Part shown: positions 56,012-64,000 of the stretch, one piece after another | Position numbering within the stretch: position 1 is the stretch's first letter | Layout of the letters: every line of letters starts with the position of its first letter | NCBI RefSeq assembly: GCF_018397995.1 | Contig: NZ_BBQH01000011.1 | Span: 1 to 64,000, forward strand | From: Rhizomonospora bruguierae | GTDB taxonomy: Bacteria; Actinomycetota; Actinomycetes; Mycobacteriales; Micromonosporaceae | DNA: 64,000 nucleotides | Direction: 5' to 3' | Notes under the pieces: generated by a model | Databases searched by the model: none | The model's input: only the letters and a program-made list of their open reading frames with translations | Told to the model about the DNA's origin: nothing | Translations under genes and position numbers: made by a program

Positions 56012-57334
56012 ATGACGCTCACGCCACCGTACGGAGTCGACGCGACCTCGGTGCCCCCGAAGCGGGTCCTCATGCTCTCGTGGGAGTACCCACCCGTGGT
56101 GGTCGGCGGGCTGGGGCGGCACGTGCACGCACTGGCCGGCGCGCTCGCCGCCGCCGGCCACGAGGTGACCGTCGTCACCCGGCACGCGCCCGGCGCCGCA
56201 CTGGACGACCTGCGCGAGGGCGTCCGGGTGGTGCGGGCACCGGAGGACCCGCCGAGGTTCCCGCTGGCCACCGAGTCCCTGCTGGCCTGGACCATGGCGT
56301 TCAACCACACGCTGACCCGGGCCGCGCTGCGGGCGGTCGGCACCGGGCGGTACGACCTCATCCACGCGCACGACTGGCTGGTCACCCACACCGCACTGAC
56401 CCTCAAGGAGCACCTCGGGCTGCCCCTGGTCGCCACCATCCACGCCACCGAGGCCGGCCGGCACCAGGGCTGGCTGCCGGGCGAGATGAACCGCGCGATC
56501 CACTCCGTCGAGCACTGGCTCGGCCACGAGGCGGACCGGGTGGTGGTCTGCTCCGGGTACATGAAGTGGGAGGTCAATCGGCTGTTCGGGGTGGCGCCAG
56601 AGAAGCTGTCGGTGGTGCCGAACGGGGTCGACGCCGCGCGCTGGCGGGCGCTGCCCGACCAGGTGGCCCTGGCCCGGCGCCGGTTCGCCGGCGACGGCCC
56701 GCTGATCGCGTTCGCCGGCCGGCTGGTCTACGAGAAGGGCGTGCAGGATCTGCTGGCCGGCCTGCCCGCGCTGCGGTCCCGGCACCGCGGCCTGCGCGCC
56801 GTCATCGCCGGGGACGGGCCGTACAAGCCGCACCTGGAGCGCACGGCCGACGCGCTGGGCCTGCGGGACGTGGTCACCTTCGCGGGCTTCCTCCGCGACG
56901 ACGAGCTGCCCGCGCTGATGGCCGCCTCGGACGGCTTCGTGGTGCCGAGCATCTACGAGCCGTTCGGCATGGTGGCGCTGGAGAGCGCCGCCGCGGGGGC
57001 GCCGCTCGCCGTGGCCGCCACCGGCGGGCTGCCGGAGATCGTCGAGCCGAAGGTGACCGGGATGACCTTCCCCGCCCGGGACCCGCAGTCGCTGGCGGAC
57101 GCGGTCAGCGCCCTGGTCCTCGACGCCGACCTGGCCCGTGGCGTCGCCCGGCAGGCCCGCGCGATGGTCCAGCGGCGGTACACGTGGCCGACCGTCGCCG
57201 CCGCCACGGCCCACGCGTACGAGTGGGCCGGCCGCGGCGCCGGGGTCCCCGCGCAGCGGGGCCCGCTGGAAATCACGGTCCCGGAGGGCAACCTCCTGCT
57301 CGGCTCCCGCGTGCCGACCCGAGCGGATGGGTAA
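56012..57334 (+). CDS. GT4 family glycosyltransferase, glucan synthase-like
   Basis: The 440-residue GT-B enzyme starts RVLMLSWEYPPVVVGGLGRH, as in GT4 glycogen synthase-like proteins, with ATIHATEAGRHQG, SVVPNGVDAARW, FAGRLVYEKGVQDLL and the donor motif YEPFGMVALESAAAGAPLAV. It probably extends alpha-glucans or makes maltose 1-phosphate-type products, given treXYZ next to it, but donor and product cannot be fixed from sequence. GAGGAGGG precedes the ATG. It is divergent from treX. Confidence 0.87.
   Translation: MTLTPPYGVDATSVPPKRVLMLSWEYPPVVVGGLGRHVHALAGALAAAGHEVTVVTRHAPGAALDDLREGVRVVRAPEDPPRFPLATESLLAWTMAFNHTLTRAALRAVGTGRYDLIHAHDWLVTHTALTLKEHLGLPLVATIHATEAGRHQGWLPGEMNRAIHSVEHWLGHEADRVVVCSGYMKWEVNRLFGVAPEKLSVVPNGVDAARWRALPDQVALARRRFAGDGPLIAFAGRLVYEKGVQDLLAGLPALRSRHRGLRAVIAGDGPYKPHLERTADALGLRDVVTFAGFLRDDELPALMAASDGFVVPSIYEPFGMVALESAAAGAPLAVAATGGLPEIVEPKVTGMTFPARDPQSLADAVSALVLDADLARGVARQARAMVQRRYTWPTVAAATAHAYEWAGRGAGVPAQRGPLEITVPEGNLLLGSRVPTRADG
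57309..57333 (+). promoter_or_regulatory. Possible stress-sigma-type promoter of the cupin gene
   Basis: GCGT (57309-57312), 16 nt, GGGTA (57329-57333), 12 nt before the ATG at 57345. It lies inside the end of the GT4 coding region, so coding constraint could explain it. Confidence 0.3.
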
Positions 57335-57344
57335 CCCCCCGGGC

Positions 57345-57737
57345 ATGAGTGCTTACCGTGGTGACCTGTTCGGCGAGGTACGGGCGAACGAGAACTTCCG
57401 GAAGGTCCTCGCCACCACCGGGCACACGCAACTGGTGGTGATGACGATCCCGCCGGGCGGGGAGATCGGCGAGGAGGTGCACCGGGGCATCGACCAGGTG
57501 CTGATCGCCGTCTCCGGCAGCGGCGCCAGCGAGCTGGACGGCGACCGGCAGCCGTTCGGCCCGGGGGACGTGGTGGTGGTGCCGGCGGGCACCCGGCACA
57601 ACTTCCTCAACACGGGCAGCGAACCACTGCGCATCGCGACCGTGTACGGCCCGCCCGACCACCGTCCCGGCACGGTCCACCGGGCCAAGCAGGACGCGGA
57701 TGCCGACCAGGCGGACGTGCCGCCGCACGAGGGGTGA
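57345..57737 (+). CDS. Cupin domain protein
   Basis: The 130-residue single-domain cupin has the two motifs IGEEVHRGIDQVLIAVSGSG and GDVVVVPAGTRHNFLNTGSE, with metal-ligand candidates His and Glu/Asp in the first and His in the second. Such small cupins can be isomerases or ligand-binding proteins; no partner points to one role. The ATG lies 10 nt after the GT4 stop. Confidence 0.88.
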   Translation: MSAYRGDLFGEVRANENFRKVLATTGHTQLVVMTIPPGGEIGEEVHRGIDQVLIAVSGSGASELDGDRQPFGPGDVVVVPAGTRHNFLNTGSEPLRIATVYGPPDHRPGTVHRAKQDADADQADVPPHEG

Positions 57738-57749
57738 CGGCGGGCCGGT

Positions 57750-57774
57750 TGCCCGCCGGTCCTCCCGGCGGGCA
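57750..57774. terminator. Hairpin after the cupin gene
   Basis: TGCCCGCCGG (57750-57759) pairs perfectly with CCGGCGGGCA (57765-57774), 5-nt loop, 12 nt after the cupin stop. The same DNA carries TTGCCC (57749-57754), 18 nt, CACAAT (57773-57778), the likely promoter of the following leader. Confidence 0.5.
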
Positions 57775-57784
57775 CAATGGCCGC

Positions 57785-57847
57785 GTGGTTGGCAGGCGAT
57801 TTATCCGCCCCCGGGTGACCGGGCGGCGGCGCATGCCCTTCGGCTGA
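57785..57847 (+). CDS. Leader peptide upstream of the PheRS-like gene
   Basis: The GTG at 57785 lies 7 nt after a CACAAT -10 box and would start a leaderless 20-residue peptide (MVGRRFIRPRVTGRRRMPFG). It is rich in Arg (seven codons) with Phe codons at positions 6 and 19. It is followed at once by a hairpin and then a terminator-like hairpin, the order expected of a translation-coupled attenuator. No homologue is known to me. Confidence 0.4.
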   Translation: MVGRRFIRPRVTGRRRMPFG

Positions 57848-57848
57848 G

Positions 57849-57900
57849 CGCACCTCGCGGTGCGGGTACGGCGCGCCCCCGGTCACGGCCGGGGGCTTTG
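57849..57900 (+). terminator. Attenuator-like double hairpin before the PheRS-like gene
   Basis: CGCACC-TCGC-GGTGCG (57849-57864) directly follows the leader stop. GCCCCCGG (57875-57882) pairs with CCGGGGGC (57889-57896), followed by TTTGT. A T-rich run continues at 57912-57929. The second hairpin could stop transcription 43 nt before the gene unless leader translation changes the fold. Confidence 0.5.
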
Positions 57901-57943
57901 TCATGCCCGGATCGTTTTCCTCTTCTTTCACCGAAGGTGCCTC

Positions 57944-58831
57944 ATGCCTGTGCCCGTCCGCGATCTCACCGACCCCGCGCAGGGGTCGCACGCGATCCAA
58001 CTCGTCGTCGACGCCACCGAGAAGGCGCTCGCCGCTGCCTGGGGCCTCCCCGTCCGGCGCGAGCCCGGCCCCCGGGTGGTCGACGTCGCCGACAACTACG
58101 ACCGGCTCCGCTACAGTGCCGACGCCATCACCCGCGACGGCCGTTACAGCCACTACCTGCCGGACGGGCGGATGCTGCGCTCGCACACCTCGGCCGGGGT
58201 GCCGCCGCTGCTGCGCGCCCTCGCCGCCGCCGGCGGGCCGCCCGAGGTGCTGCTCAGCCTGCCGGGTATCTGCCACCGCCGGGACGTGATCGACCGGCAC
58301 CACGTGGGTGCCCCGCACCAGATGGACCTGTGGCGCATCCGTCTCGACGGTCCGCCGCCGGCCGCCAGCGGGCTCGCCATGGGGGTCGGCCTGGACCGGC
58401 TCACCATGCTCGCCAAGGGCATCCCCGACGTTCGCCTGCTGCGCTCGGTCGAGCCGCGGGTCGCCGCGCAGATGGTGGACCTGTCGCCGTACCGCCCGGT
58501 CTCCGCCATGCCGCCGATCCGGCGGGACCTCTCCCTGGCCGTGGACGCCGCCCTGGACACCGAACTGCTCGGCGACCGGGTCCGTGACCTGCTCGGGGAG
58601 CGGGCCGGCGCGGTGGAGGAGGCGATCGTGCTCAGCGAGACGGGGTACGACGACCTGCCGGAGAGCGCCCGCAAGCGGATGGGCGTGCGGCCGGGGCAGA
58701 AGAACGTGCTGCTGCGGATCGTGCTGCGGGACCTGGACCGCACGCTGCCCGCCGCCGAGGCCAACGACCTGCGCGACCGGGTCTACGCCGGCCTCCACCG
58801 GGGCGCCGCGCACGAATGGGCCGGCCGTTAG
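57944..58831 (+). CDS. PheRS-like protein: class II synthetase core joined to an FDX-ACB domain
   Basis: The 295-residue protein combines parts of both bacterial PheRS subunits. The first about 180 residues are a PheS-like class II core: VVDVADNYDRLRYSADAITR, MLRSHTSAGVPPLLRAL, LSLPGICHRRDVIDRHHVGA (motif 2 area) and MGVGLDRLTMLAKGIPDVRL (motif 3). The last about 100 residues match the PheT C-terminal FDX-ACB domain (PPIRRDLSLAVD, KNVLLRIVLRDLDRTLPAAE). Mitochondrial PheRS has this one-chain plan. It is shorter than a true synthetase, so activity on tRNA-Phe or another substrate is open. GAAGG precedes the ATG. Confidence 0.75.
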   Translation: MPVPVRDLTDPAQGSHAIQLVVDATEKALAAAWGLPVRREPGPRVVDVADNYDRLRYSADAITRDGRYSHYLPDGRMLRSHTSAGVPPLLRALAAAGGPPEVLLSLPGICHRRDVIDRHHVGAPHQMDLWRIRLDGPPPAASGLAMGVGLDRLTMLAKGIPDVRLLRSVEPRVAAQMVDLSPYRPVSAMPPIRRDLSLAVDAALDTELLGDRVRDLLGERAGAVEEAIVLSETGYDDLPESARKRMGVRPGQKNVLLRIVLRDLDRTLPAAEANDLRDRVYAGLHRGAAHEWAGR

Positions 58832-58832
58832 C

Positions 58833-58856
58833 GAGTGCTCGGCGCGGCGGCGGGTA
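58833..58856 (+). promoter_or_regulatory. Possible stress-sigma-type promoter of the epimerase gene
   Basis: GAGT (58833-58836), 15 nt, GGGTA (58852-58856), 12 nt before the ATG at 58868. The -35 fits only the loose GNNT form. Confidence 0.4.
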
Positions 58857-58867
58857 ACCCCCGCCCC

Positions 58868-59875
58868 ATGCGCGTCGCCATCACCGGGGCCAGCGGGAAC
58901 GTCGGTACCGCCCTGCTGCGCCGGCTCGCCGCCGAGCCGGACGTGACCGTGACCGGGGTGGTCCGCCGGCCGCCCGTGCCGGGCGCGGGCGCGCCGTACG
59001 ACGGGGTGCGCTGGCACGCCGCCGACGTGGGGCATCCCGCGGCCGTCGGCGCCCTGACCGAGTGGTTCGCCGACGCCGACGTGGTGGTGCACCTGGCGTG
59101 GCAGATCGCGCCCAGCCACGACCGGGAGCGGCAGCGGCGGACCAACGTGGACGGTACGGCGCACGTGCTCGCGGCGGCGCGGCGGGCGGGGGTGCGGCGG
59201 CTGGTGCACGCGTCGTCGCTGGGGGTGTACGCGCCGGGGCCGAAGGACGCCACGGTCGACGAGACGTGGCCGGCGACCGGGGTGGCGGGGTCCGGGTACA
59301 GCCAGCACAAGGCGGCGGCGGAACGGCTGCTCGACGCCGAGGGTGACGGCCTGGCGATCGCCCGCATGCGGCCGGGGCTGACCTTCCAGCGGGACGCCGG
59401 TGCGGAGGTGGCCCGGTATTTCCTGGGTCCGTTCGTGCCGACCAGCGCGCTGCGGCTGGGCCGGGTGCCGGTGGTGCCGCACCATCCGGCGCTGCGGGCC
59501 AACGCGGTGCACGCCGACGATGTCGCGGACGCGTATGCCCGGGTGATCCGGTCGGCGGCGACCGGCGCCTTCAACGTGGCCGCGGACCCGCCGCTGGACG
59601 GCGACGTGCTCGCCGCCGAGGTACGCGGCCGGACCGTGTCCGTCCCGCCGGCGGTGCTGCGGGTCGGCGCCGGGCTGACCTGGTTGCTCCGGTTGCAGCC
59701 GACCGACCCGGGCTGGGTGCGGCTGGCGGCCTCCGCGCCGCTGCTGGACAGCTCCCGGGCCCGGCGGGAGCTGGGCTGGCAGCCGCGGCACGACGCCCGC
59801 TACGCGCTGCGGGAACTGCTCGCCGGCATGGCCGCCGGCGAGGGCACCGGCAGCGCCGCGATGCGCCCCCGGTAA
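58868..59875 (+). CDS. NAD-dependent epimerase/dehydratase family protein
   Basis: The 335-residue extended SDR has the motif AITGASGNVGTALLRRLAAE, VVHLAWQI, ASSLGVYAPG and the catalytic Tyr and Lys in GYSQHKAAAERLL. The Tyr-x3-Lys spacing is kept. The C-terminal half resembles nucleoside-diphosphate-sugar epimerases, but no sugar pathway gene is adjacent. The predicted transcript would be leaderless. Confidence 0.88.
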   Translation: MRVAITGASGNVGTALLRRLAAEPDVTVTGVVRRPPVPGAGAPYDGVRWHAADVGHPAAVGALTEWFADADVVVHLAWQIAPSHDRERQRRTNVDGTAHVLAAARRAGVRRLVHASSLGVYAPGPKDATVDETWPATGVAGSGYSQHKAAAERLLDAEGDGLAIARMRPGLTFQRDAGAEVARYFLGPFVPTSALRLGRVPVVPHHPALRANAVHADDVADAYARVIRSAATGAFNVAADPPLDGDVLAAEVRGRTVSVPPAVLRVGAGLTWLLRLQPTDPGWVRLAASAPLLDSSRARRELGWQPRHDARYALRELLAGMAAGEGTGSAAMRPR

Positions 59876-59982
59876 CCGGCCCCGGCGGGGTTCCCGCGAC
59901 GCGCGTCTACGATTGCGGAATGCGGGCCGCGGGTGCGCGCGTTGGCTGACGGCGAGAAGTCCCCTACCGGAGGTGCCGACCG

Positions 59983-60906
59983 ATGCTGGATCCCGACGGG
60001 CTGTACGAGCTGGTGGACCCGGGTGAGCTGCCCGAACTCGACCGGCCGGTACTGATCCAGGCGTTGAGCGGGTTCGTGGACGCCGGCAACGGCACCCGGC
60101 TCGCCCGCGAGCACCTGCTCGCCGAGCTGGACGCCCGCCAGGTCGCCGAGTTCGACATCGACCAGCTGCTGGACTACCGCTCCCGCCGGCCGATGATGAC
60201 GTTCGTGGAGGACCGGTTCACCCGGTACGACGCACCGCACCTGGCCCTGCACCTGGTCCGCGACGCCGGCGGCACCGGGTTCCTGCTGCTGTCCGGCCCG
60301 GAACCGGACCTGCAGTGGGAGCGGTTCATCGCCGCGGTGAGCCGGCTGATCGGCCGGTTCAACGTGCGCCTGACCGTCGGGCTGAACTCGATACCGATGG
60401 CCGTCCCGCACACCCGCCCCGCGGGGGTCACCTCGCACGCCACCCGGCCGGAGCTGCTCGCCGCGCACGACCCGTGGCTCCAGCGGGTCCAGGTGCCGGG
60501 CAGCGCGGGCAACCTGCTCGAGTACCGGTTGGGCGAGGGCGGCCGGGACGCCATCGGCTTCGCGGTGCACGTCCCGCACTACCTGGCCCAGGCCGAGTAC
60601 CCGGACGCGGCGGAACTGCTGCTCGGTTCGGTCTCCCGGGCCAGCGGCCTGCTGCTGCCGACCGAGAAGCTGCGCACCGCCGGCGAGCTGACCCGGGCCG
60701 CGGTGGACCGCCAGGTCGAGGCCGACGCGGAGGCGTCCGCCCTGGTCAAGGCGCTGGAGGAGCAGTACGACGCGTTCCTGCGCGGCCGCGGGTCGGCGAA
60801 CCTGCTGGCCCCGCAGGCGGGGCTGCCGACCGCCGAGGAGTTGGGCGCCGAACTGGAGCGTTTCCTGGCCGAGCAGCCCCGCAACGACCCGCCGGCGGGG
60901 TCCTAG
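59983..60906 (+). CDS. PAC2 family protein
   Basis: The 307-residue protein is of the PAC2 (proteasome assembly chaperone 2-like) family common in actinobacteria: RPVLIQALSGFVDAGNGTRL, AEFDIDQLLDYRSRRPMMTF, LLLSGPEPDLQWERFIAAV and a helical C-terminus (EADAEASALVKALEEQYDAF). No signal peptide is present. A TACGAT-like -10 box lies about 70 nt upstream. A role in proteasome function in bacteria is not established. Confidence 0.9.
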   Translation: MLDPDGLYELVDPGELPELDRPVLIQALSGFVDAGNGTRLAREHLLAELDARQVAEFDIDQLLDYRSRRPMMTFVEDRFTRYDAPHLALHLVRDAGGTGFLLLSGPEPDLQWERFIAAVSRLIGRFNVRLTVGLNSIPMAVPHTRPAGVTSHATRPELLAAHDPWLQRVQVPGSAGNLLEYRLGEGGRDAIGFAVHVPHYLAQAEYPDAAELLLGSVSRASGLLLPTEKLRTAGELTRAAVDRQVEADAEASALVKALEEQYDAFLRGRGSANLLAPQAGLPTAEELGAELERFLAEQPRNDPPAGS

Positions 60907-60921
60907 GCGGGTCCGGCCGGG

Positions 60922-60945
60922 GTTTGCCGGCGCTCGCGCCGGGCA
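60922..60945 (+). promoter_or_regulatory. Stress-sigma-type promoter of the 60956 gene
   Basis: GTTT (60922-60925), 15 nt, GGGCA (60941-60945), then 11 nt to the ATG at 60956. Confidence 0.55.
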
Positions 60946-60955
60946 GGCTGACGCC

Positions 60956-61195
60956 ATGACCAAGCGCGAGGATGCCGACCCCGACTTCGACCGCGACGGT
61001 GGCCCGACCCGCACCCCCGGCCGGCTGAGCACGACCGGGGGCCGGGCGGGGCGGGCCAGCTTCGGCCGCAAGGCCCGCCAGCCGGAGAAGAAGAACGGTA
61101 CGAAGGTGGCCCCGACCACCACCGGCGACGCGGGGACCGGCGGCATGAGCACGTCGGTCGGCGGCTCGACCAGCGACGCCTCCACGTCGCAGTAG
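60956..61195 (+). CDS. Small disordered protein of unknown function
   Basis: The 79-residue protein is rich in Arg, Lys, Gly, Ser and Thr, starts MTKREDADPDFDRDGGPTRT and has a basic middle (GRKARQPEKKNGTK). No domain, signal peptide or membrane helix is seen. It is supported mainly by its promoter and coding-like composition. Its stop is 1 nt from the convergent sortase stop. Confidence 0.55.
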   Translation: MTKREDADPDFDRDGGPTRTPGRLSTTGGRAGRASFGRKARQPEKKNGTKVAPTTTGDAGTGGMSTSVGGSTSDASTSQ

Positions 61196-61196
61196 C

Positions 61197-61814
61197 TCAC
61201 GGCTCCCGGGCGTCGACCAGGGTGGCGAACACCACGATGTTGTCGGCGTACCCGATGCCGCCGCCCTTCCACTGCCCGCCGCAGGTGATCAGGCGCAGCC
61301 CCGGCCGGCTGTAGTCGTCGTACACCCGCTCGGCGGGCAGCTTCGCCTTGTCGAAGTGCTCCACCGAGGTCACCTGGAACACCGCGATGCTGCGGTCGCG
61401 CCGGGTGACCTCGACCTTCGCGCCCGGGCGCAGTTTCGGCAGCCGGTAGAAGATGGACGGACCGCTCCTCGTGTCCGCGTGGCCGACGATGATCGCGGGG
61501 CCGAACTGCCCCGGCGTCGGCCCCTTGACGTACCAGCCGACCTCGTGGTGTCGGTGGACCGGCGGCACCGCGATGGTGCCGTCGCCGGCCAGGCCGACGC
61601 CGAAGACGGGCGCGCTCACCCCGATCGACGGGATCGACAGCTTGACCGGCCGGCTCGGCTCCAGGACCGGGAAGGCGCGCGGGGGCGGCGGATCACCGCC
61701 GCCGGACAGGTGCGGCCAGGTCAGGCCGGTGGCCTGCACCAGGCCGGCGCAGACCGCGACGGCGCCGGCGAGGACGAGCAGCAGCGCGAGCGGGCGGCGG
61801 GGACCGGCGGCCAT
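61197..61814 (-). CDS. Class F sortase
   Basis: The 205-residue membrane-anchored transpeptidase has one N-terminal helix (about 8-29) and the sortase barrel: LSIPSIGVSAPVFGVGLAGD, catalytic His112 in IIVGHADT and Cys178 in LITCGGQW. The usual Arg near the end (YRDN) is Ala here (YADN), so the third catalytic residue is missing from its normal place. It would join surface proteins to the cell wall. The gene directly upstream encodes a protein with a sorting-signal-like C-terminus. Confidence 0.88.
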   Translation of the reverse strand: MAAGPRRPLALLLVLAGAVAVCAGLVQATGLTWPHLSGGGDPPPPRAFPVLEPSRPVKLSIPSIGVSAPVFGVGLAGDGTIAVPPVHRHHEVGWYVKGPTPGQFGPAIIVGHADTRSGPSIFYRLPKLRPGAKVEVTRRDRSIAVFQVTSVEHFDKAKLPAERVYDDYSRPGLRLITCGGQWKGGGIGYADNIVVFATLVDAREP

Positions 61815-61833
61815 GGTCGGCGGGACGGGGTGG

Positions 61834-62313
61834 TCAGCCGGCGCTGGGCCGCCGGCGGCGACCGATCCAGAGCCCCGCGGCGATGGCGACCGCGCCGCCG
61901 CCGGCGAGCAGCAGGCCCGGCGGTGGCCCGCCGTGCGCCATCCCGCCGAACCCGGTGGCCGGGCCCCGGGTGGGGCGCCCGCTGTCCAGCACGTGCAGCC
62001 GGGTGGTGGCCGAGCGGCCGCCCGGGCAGCGCAGCCGCAGCACGTAGTCGCCGGCGCGGGCCGACTGCGGGACGGTCGCGGTCGCGGTGAGGAAGCCGTC
62101 CTGCGGGTGCACGGTGATCTGGCCGAACACAGTGGACGACACGGTGGCCGGTTTGCCGTTCTCCGGACAACCGGCCCGGATGCCCACCAGGCGCCCGACC
62201 TGGGCGGTACTTGGCGTCACCTCGACGAACACCCCCGGGGGCGGACCAGGTGAGGTGCTGGGCACCGTGACCGGCGTGATCAACAGCAGGCCCAGCAGCG
62301 ACAGGCTCCGCAC
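61834..62313 (-). CDS. Small exported protein, candidate sortase substrate
   Basis: From the GTG at 62313 (with GGAAAGGGGG upstream) the protein has 159 residues: a signal peptide (about 1-20), an Ig-like beta domain with two cysteines (48-107; VGIRAGCPENG, VLRLRCPGG), then GPATG (117-121), a hydrophobic helix (about 133-150) and RRRR. The order motif, helix, positive tail is that of a sortase signal, but GPATG differs from LPxTG in its first residue. The sortase gene is 19 nt downstream. The longer frame to 62397 lacks a good ribosome-binding site. Confidence 0.75.
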   Translation of the reverse strand: MRSLSLLGLLLITPVTVPSTSPGPPPGVFVEVTPSTAQVGRLVGIRAGCPENGKPATVSSTVFGQITVHPQDGFLTATATVPQSARAGDYVLRLRCPGGRSATTRLHVLDSGRPTRGPATGFGGMAHGGPPPGLLLAGGGAVAIAAGLWIGRRRRPSAG

Positions 62314-62546
62314 CGCGCCCCCTTTCCGGCGGCCGTTGGAGCCTCGATTTTCGCATCGAACCGCCCCGCGCACACCTCTGTCGTGGGTACCCGTCAATGT
62401 CGATCATTTCCCACCTTTCGATACCGTCGGTGACCCGGTAACACTCGCGTAACTCGCAGTGAGTAGGAATACTGGCGAGAGCATCGAGCTGGTGACGGTG
62501 CGCGACCGCCAGGCGGGCGGTCGCGGTGCGGAGGGTGGCCGAAGGT

Positions 62547-63962
62547 ATGCGGCAGAGCTCGCTCGTCGTGGTGGCAATGCGGCTTCCGATCGACGACGAC
62601 GTGGCCCGCGACGGTGCCTGCGAGTGGCGGCGCAGCCCCGGCGGGCTGGTGAACGCGCTGCACCCGATCCTCCAGCACACGCCCACCACCTGGATCGGCT
62701 GGACGGGCAGCACGGGCCCGGCCCCCCAACTGCCCGACCTGGACAGCGTCCGGCTGCACGCCGTGCCGCTGTCCGAAGAGGAGTTCGCCGAGCACTACGA
62801 GGGCTTCGCCAACTCGACCCTCTGGCCGCTGTACCACGACGCGGTCGAGCAGCCGGTCTACCACCGCAAGTGGTTCCAGACGTACCGGCAGGTCAACGAG
62901 CGGTTCGCCGAGGCGGCCGACGCCTGCGCCGAACCCGGCGCGACGGTCTGGGTGCAGGACTATCACCTGCAACTGGTGCCTGGCCTGCTCCGCGAGCGCC
63001 GCCCGGACCTGCGCATCGGCTTCTTCATGCACGTGCCGTTCCCGCCGCCGGAACTGTTCGTCCAACTCCCCCGCCGCGCCGAGTTGCTGGCCGGGATGCT
63101 GGGCGCGGACCTGGTCGGCTTCCAGCGCGAGCAGGCCGCCCACAACTTCGCCCAACTGGCCACGAAGGTGCTCGGCGCCCGGGCCACCGACCGCCGGATC
63201 GAACTGGCCGACGGGCACCTGGTCCGGATCGGGGCGTTCCCGGTCTCGATCGACATGGCGGAGCTGGCCGCCCTCGCCCAGCGCCCCGAGGTGGCCGCCC
63301 GCGCCACCCAGATCCGCCACGACCTCGGCGATCCGCGCCGGGTCATCCTGGCGGTTGACCGGCTGGACTACACCAAGGGCATCGAGCAGCGGCTCAAGGC
63401 GTACAGCGAGCTGATCGCCGGCGGGCACGTCAAGGTGCACGACACCGTGATGGTGCAGGTCGCCGTGCCGAGCCGGGAGCGGGTCGCCCAGTACCGGATC
63501 CTGCGTGACCGGGTGGAGCGCGAGGTCGGCCGGATCAACGGCGAGTTCAGCCGGGTCGGCGAGCCGGCCGTCCACTACCTGAACCGCCCGTTCGACCGCG
63601 CCGAACTGGCCGCGCTCTACCGGGTCGCCGACATCATGGCGGTCACCCCGCTGCGGGACGGGATGAACCTGGTCGCCAAGGAGTACGTGGCGACCCGCTT
63701 CGACCACACCGGGGCGCTGGTGCTCAGCGAGTTCGCCGGCGCCGCCGCCGAGTTCGACCGGGCGTACCTGGTCAACCCGCACGACCTGGACGGCCTCAAG
63801 GGGGCCCTGATCCGGGCGATCGAGGCGGACCCGGCCGACGTGGCGGAGCGGATGCGGGCGATGCGGGCCCACCTCGCCGAGCACGACATCCACGCCTGGC
63901 TGCACCGGTACCTGACCGCGCTGGACACCGGCGAAACCCTGGTGGCGCACCTGAAGCGGTGA
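62547..63962 (+). CDS. otsA: Trehalose-6-phosphate synthase
   Basis: The 471-residue GT20 enzyme joins UDP- or GDP-glucose to glucose 6-phosphate. Motifs: [61 protein letters not shown] and [18 protein letters not shown]. Length is normal. A GTG at 62526 is an alternative start. It gives a second trehalose route besides TreYZ; no otsB is seen before the window ends, though it could lie beyond 64000. Between 62314 and 62546 I see no gene. Confidence 0.96.
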   Translation: MRQSSLVVVAMRLPIDDDVARDGACEWRRSPGGLVNALHPILQHTPTTWIGWTGSTGPAPQLPDLDSVRLHAVPLSEEEFAEHYEGFANSTLWPLYHDAVEQPVYHRKWFQTYRQVNERFAEAADACAEPGATVWVQDYHLQLVPGLLRERRPDLRIGFFMHVPFPPPELFVQLPRRAELLAGMLGADLVGFQREQAAHNFAQLATKVLGARATDRRIELADGHLVRIGAFPVSIDMAELAALAQRPEVAARATQIRHDLGDPRRVILAVDRLDYTKGIEQRLKAYSELIAGGHVKVHDTVMVQVAVPSRERVAQYRILRDRVEREVGRINGEFSRVGEPAVHYLNRPFDRAELAALYRVADIMAVTPLRDGMNLVAKEYVATRFDHTGALVLSEFAGAAAEFDRAYLVNPHDLDGLKGALIRAIEADPADVAERMRAMRAHLAEHDIHAWLHRYLTALDTGETLVAHLKR

Positions 63963-64000
63963 CCCGACGGGGTGGGCAGGCGGGCGCTCAGCGATTAGAA

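Noticed and set aside
57773-57900. tRNA or T-box leader before the PheRS-like gene
   Set aside because: No cloverleaf and no T-box motif (AGGGTGG-type) is visible; a leader peptide with two hairpins fits better.
57903-58289. Open frame starting ATG 57903 upstream of the PheRS-like gene
   Set aside because: It overlaps most of the PheRS-like gene in another frame, is low-complexity and has no ribosome-binding site.
63963-64000. A minus-strand gene ending near 63988
   Set aside because: A TGA is present on the minus strand, but only three codons precede it before the window edge, so nothing can be supported.

Overview
The window is high-GC actinobacterial chromosome. The gene set (ESX-type type VII secretion, TreXYZ and OtsA trehalose synthesis, a GH6/CBM2 cellulase, DUF2795/DUF5709/DUF6158 proteins, a c-di-AMP riboswitch) and protein style suggest a member of the Micromonosporaceae. 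No rRNA, tRNA, CRISPR array, insertion sequence or prophage was recognised.

Layout. (1) 1-11064: a type VII secretion locus with mycosin (mycP), the ATPase EccC and the channel protein EccD. It is followed by two small accessory genes and a tight four-gene unit: two YbaB-like proteins, a lipoprotein and a long helical protein carrying a YxxxD secretion motif. (2) 19661-11077, minus strand: an eight-gene operon for making and transferring activated heptose. It holds a GmhB phosphatase fused to a heptosyltransferase, two more glycosyltransferases, GmhA, HldE, an SDR enzyme, a second GT9 enzyme and, last, a topoisomerase IB. (3) 19754-25885: a block of stress-type genes (SRPBCC proteins, CrtI-like oxidoreductase, aldehyde dehydrogenase, a short BrkB/YihY protein, DUF2795, DUF6158). 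(4) 25892-34322: a hydrolase, a two-component system, DUF72, an oxidoreductase, a MarR-controlled ABC exporter, ArfB and a DksA/TraR protein. (5) 34550-41314: cellulase, DUF1684, two small membrane proteins, malonyl-CoA synthetase and an amylo-1,6-glucosidase-type enzyme. (6) 41463-43592: a wrecked LacI/sugar-ABC operon with clean deletions and one 53-bp inversion. (7) 43650-49296: citrate synthase, a cell-wall peptidase behind a c-di-AMP riboswitch, a quinone oxidoreductase, EcsC and a GDSL lipoprotein. (8) 49595-57334: treZ-treY-treX facing a GT4 glucan synthase-type gene. (9) 57345-63962: cupin, a PheRS-like protein behind an attenuator-like leader, an epimerase, PAC2, a class F sortase with a candidate substrate, and otsA.

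The main cross-cutting signal is regulatory. Nine sites match GTTT-N15/16-GGG(T/C)A, the form of general-stress (SigB/SigF-type) promoters. Four more fit the looser GNNT-N15/16-GGGTA. In ten of the thirteen the last base of the -10 box lies only 11-13 nt before the start codon, which predicts leaderless mRNAs. One intergenic region, 21908-21980, carries two such promoters back to back, their -35 boxes forming one palindrome. The heptose operon has one of these promoters, so cell-surface heptosylation may be part of the stress response in this organism.
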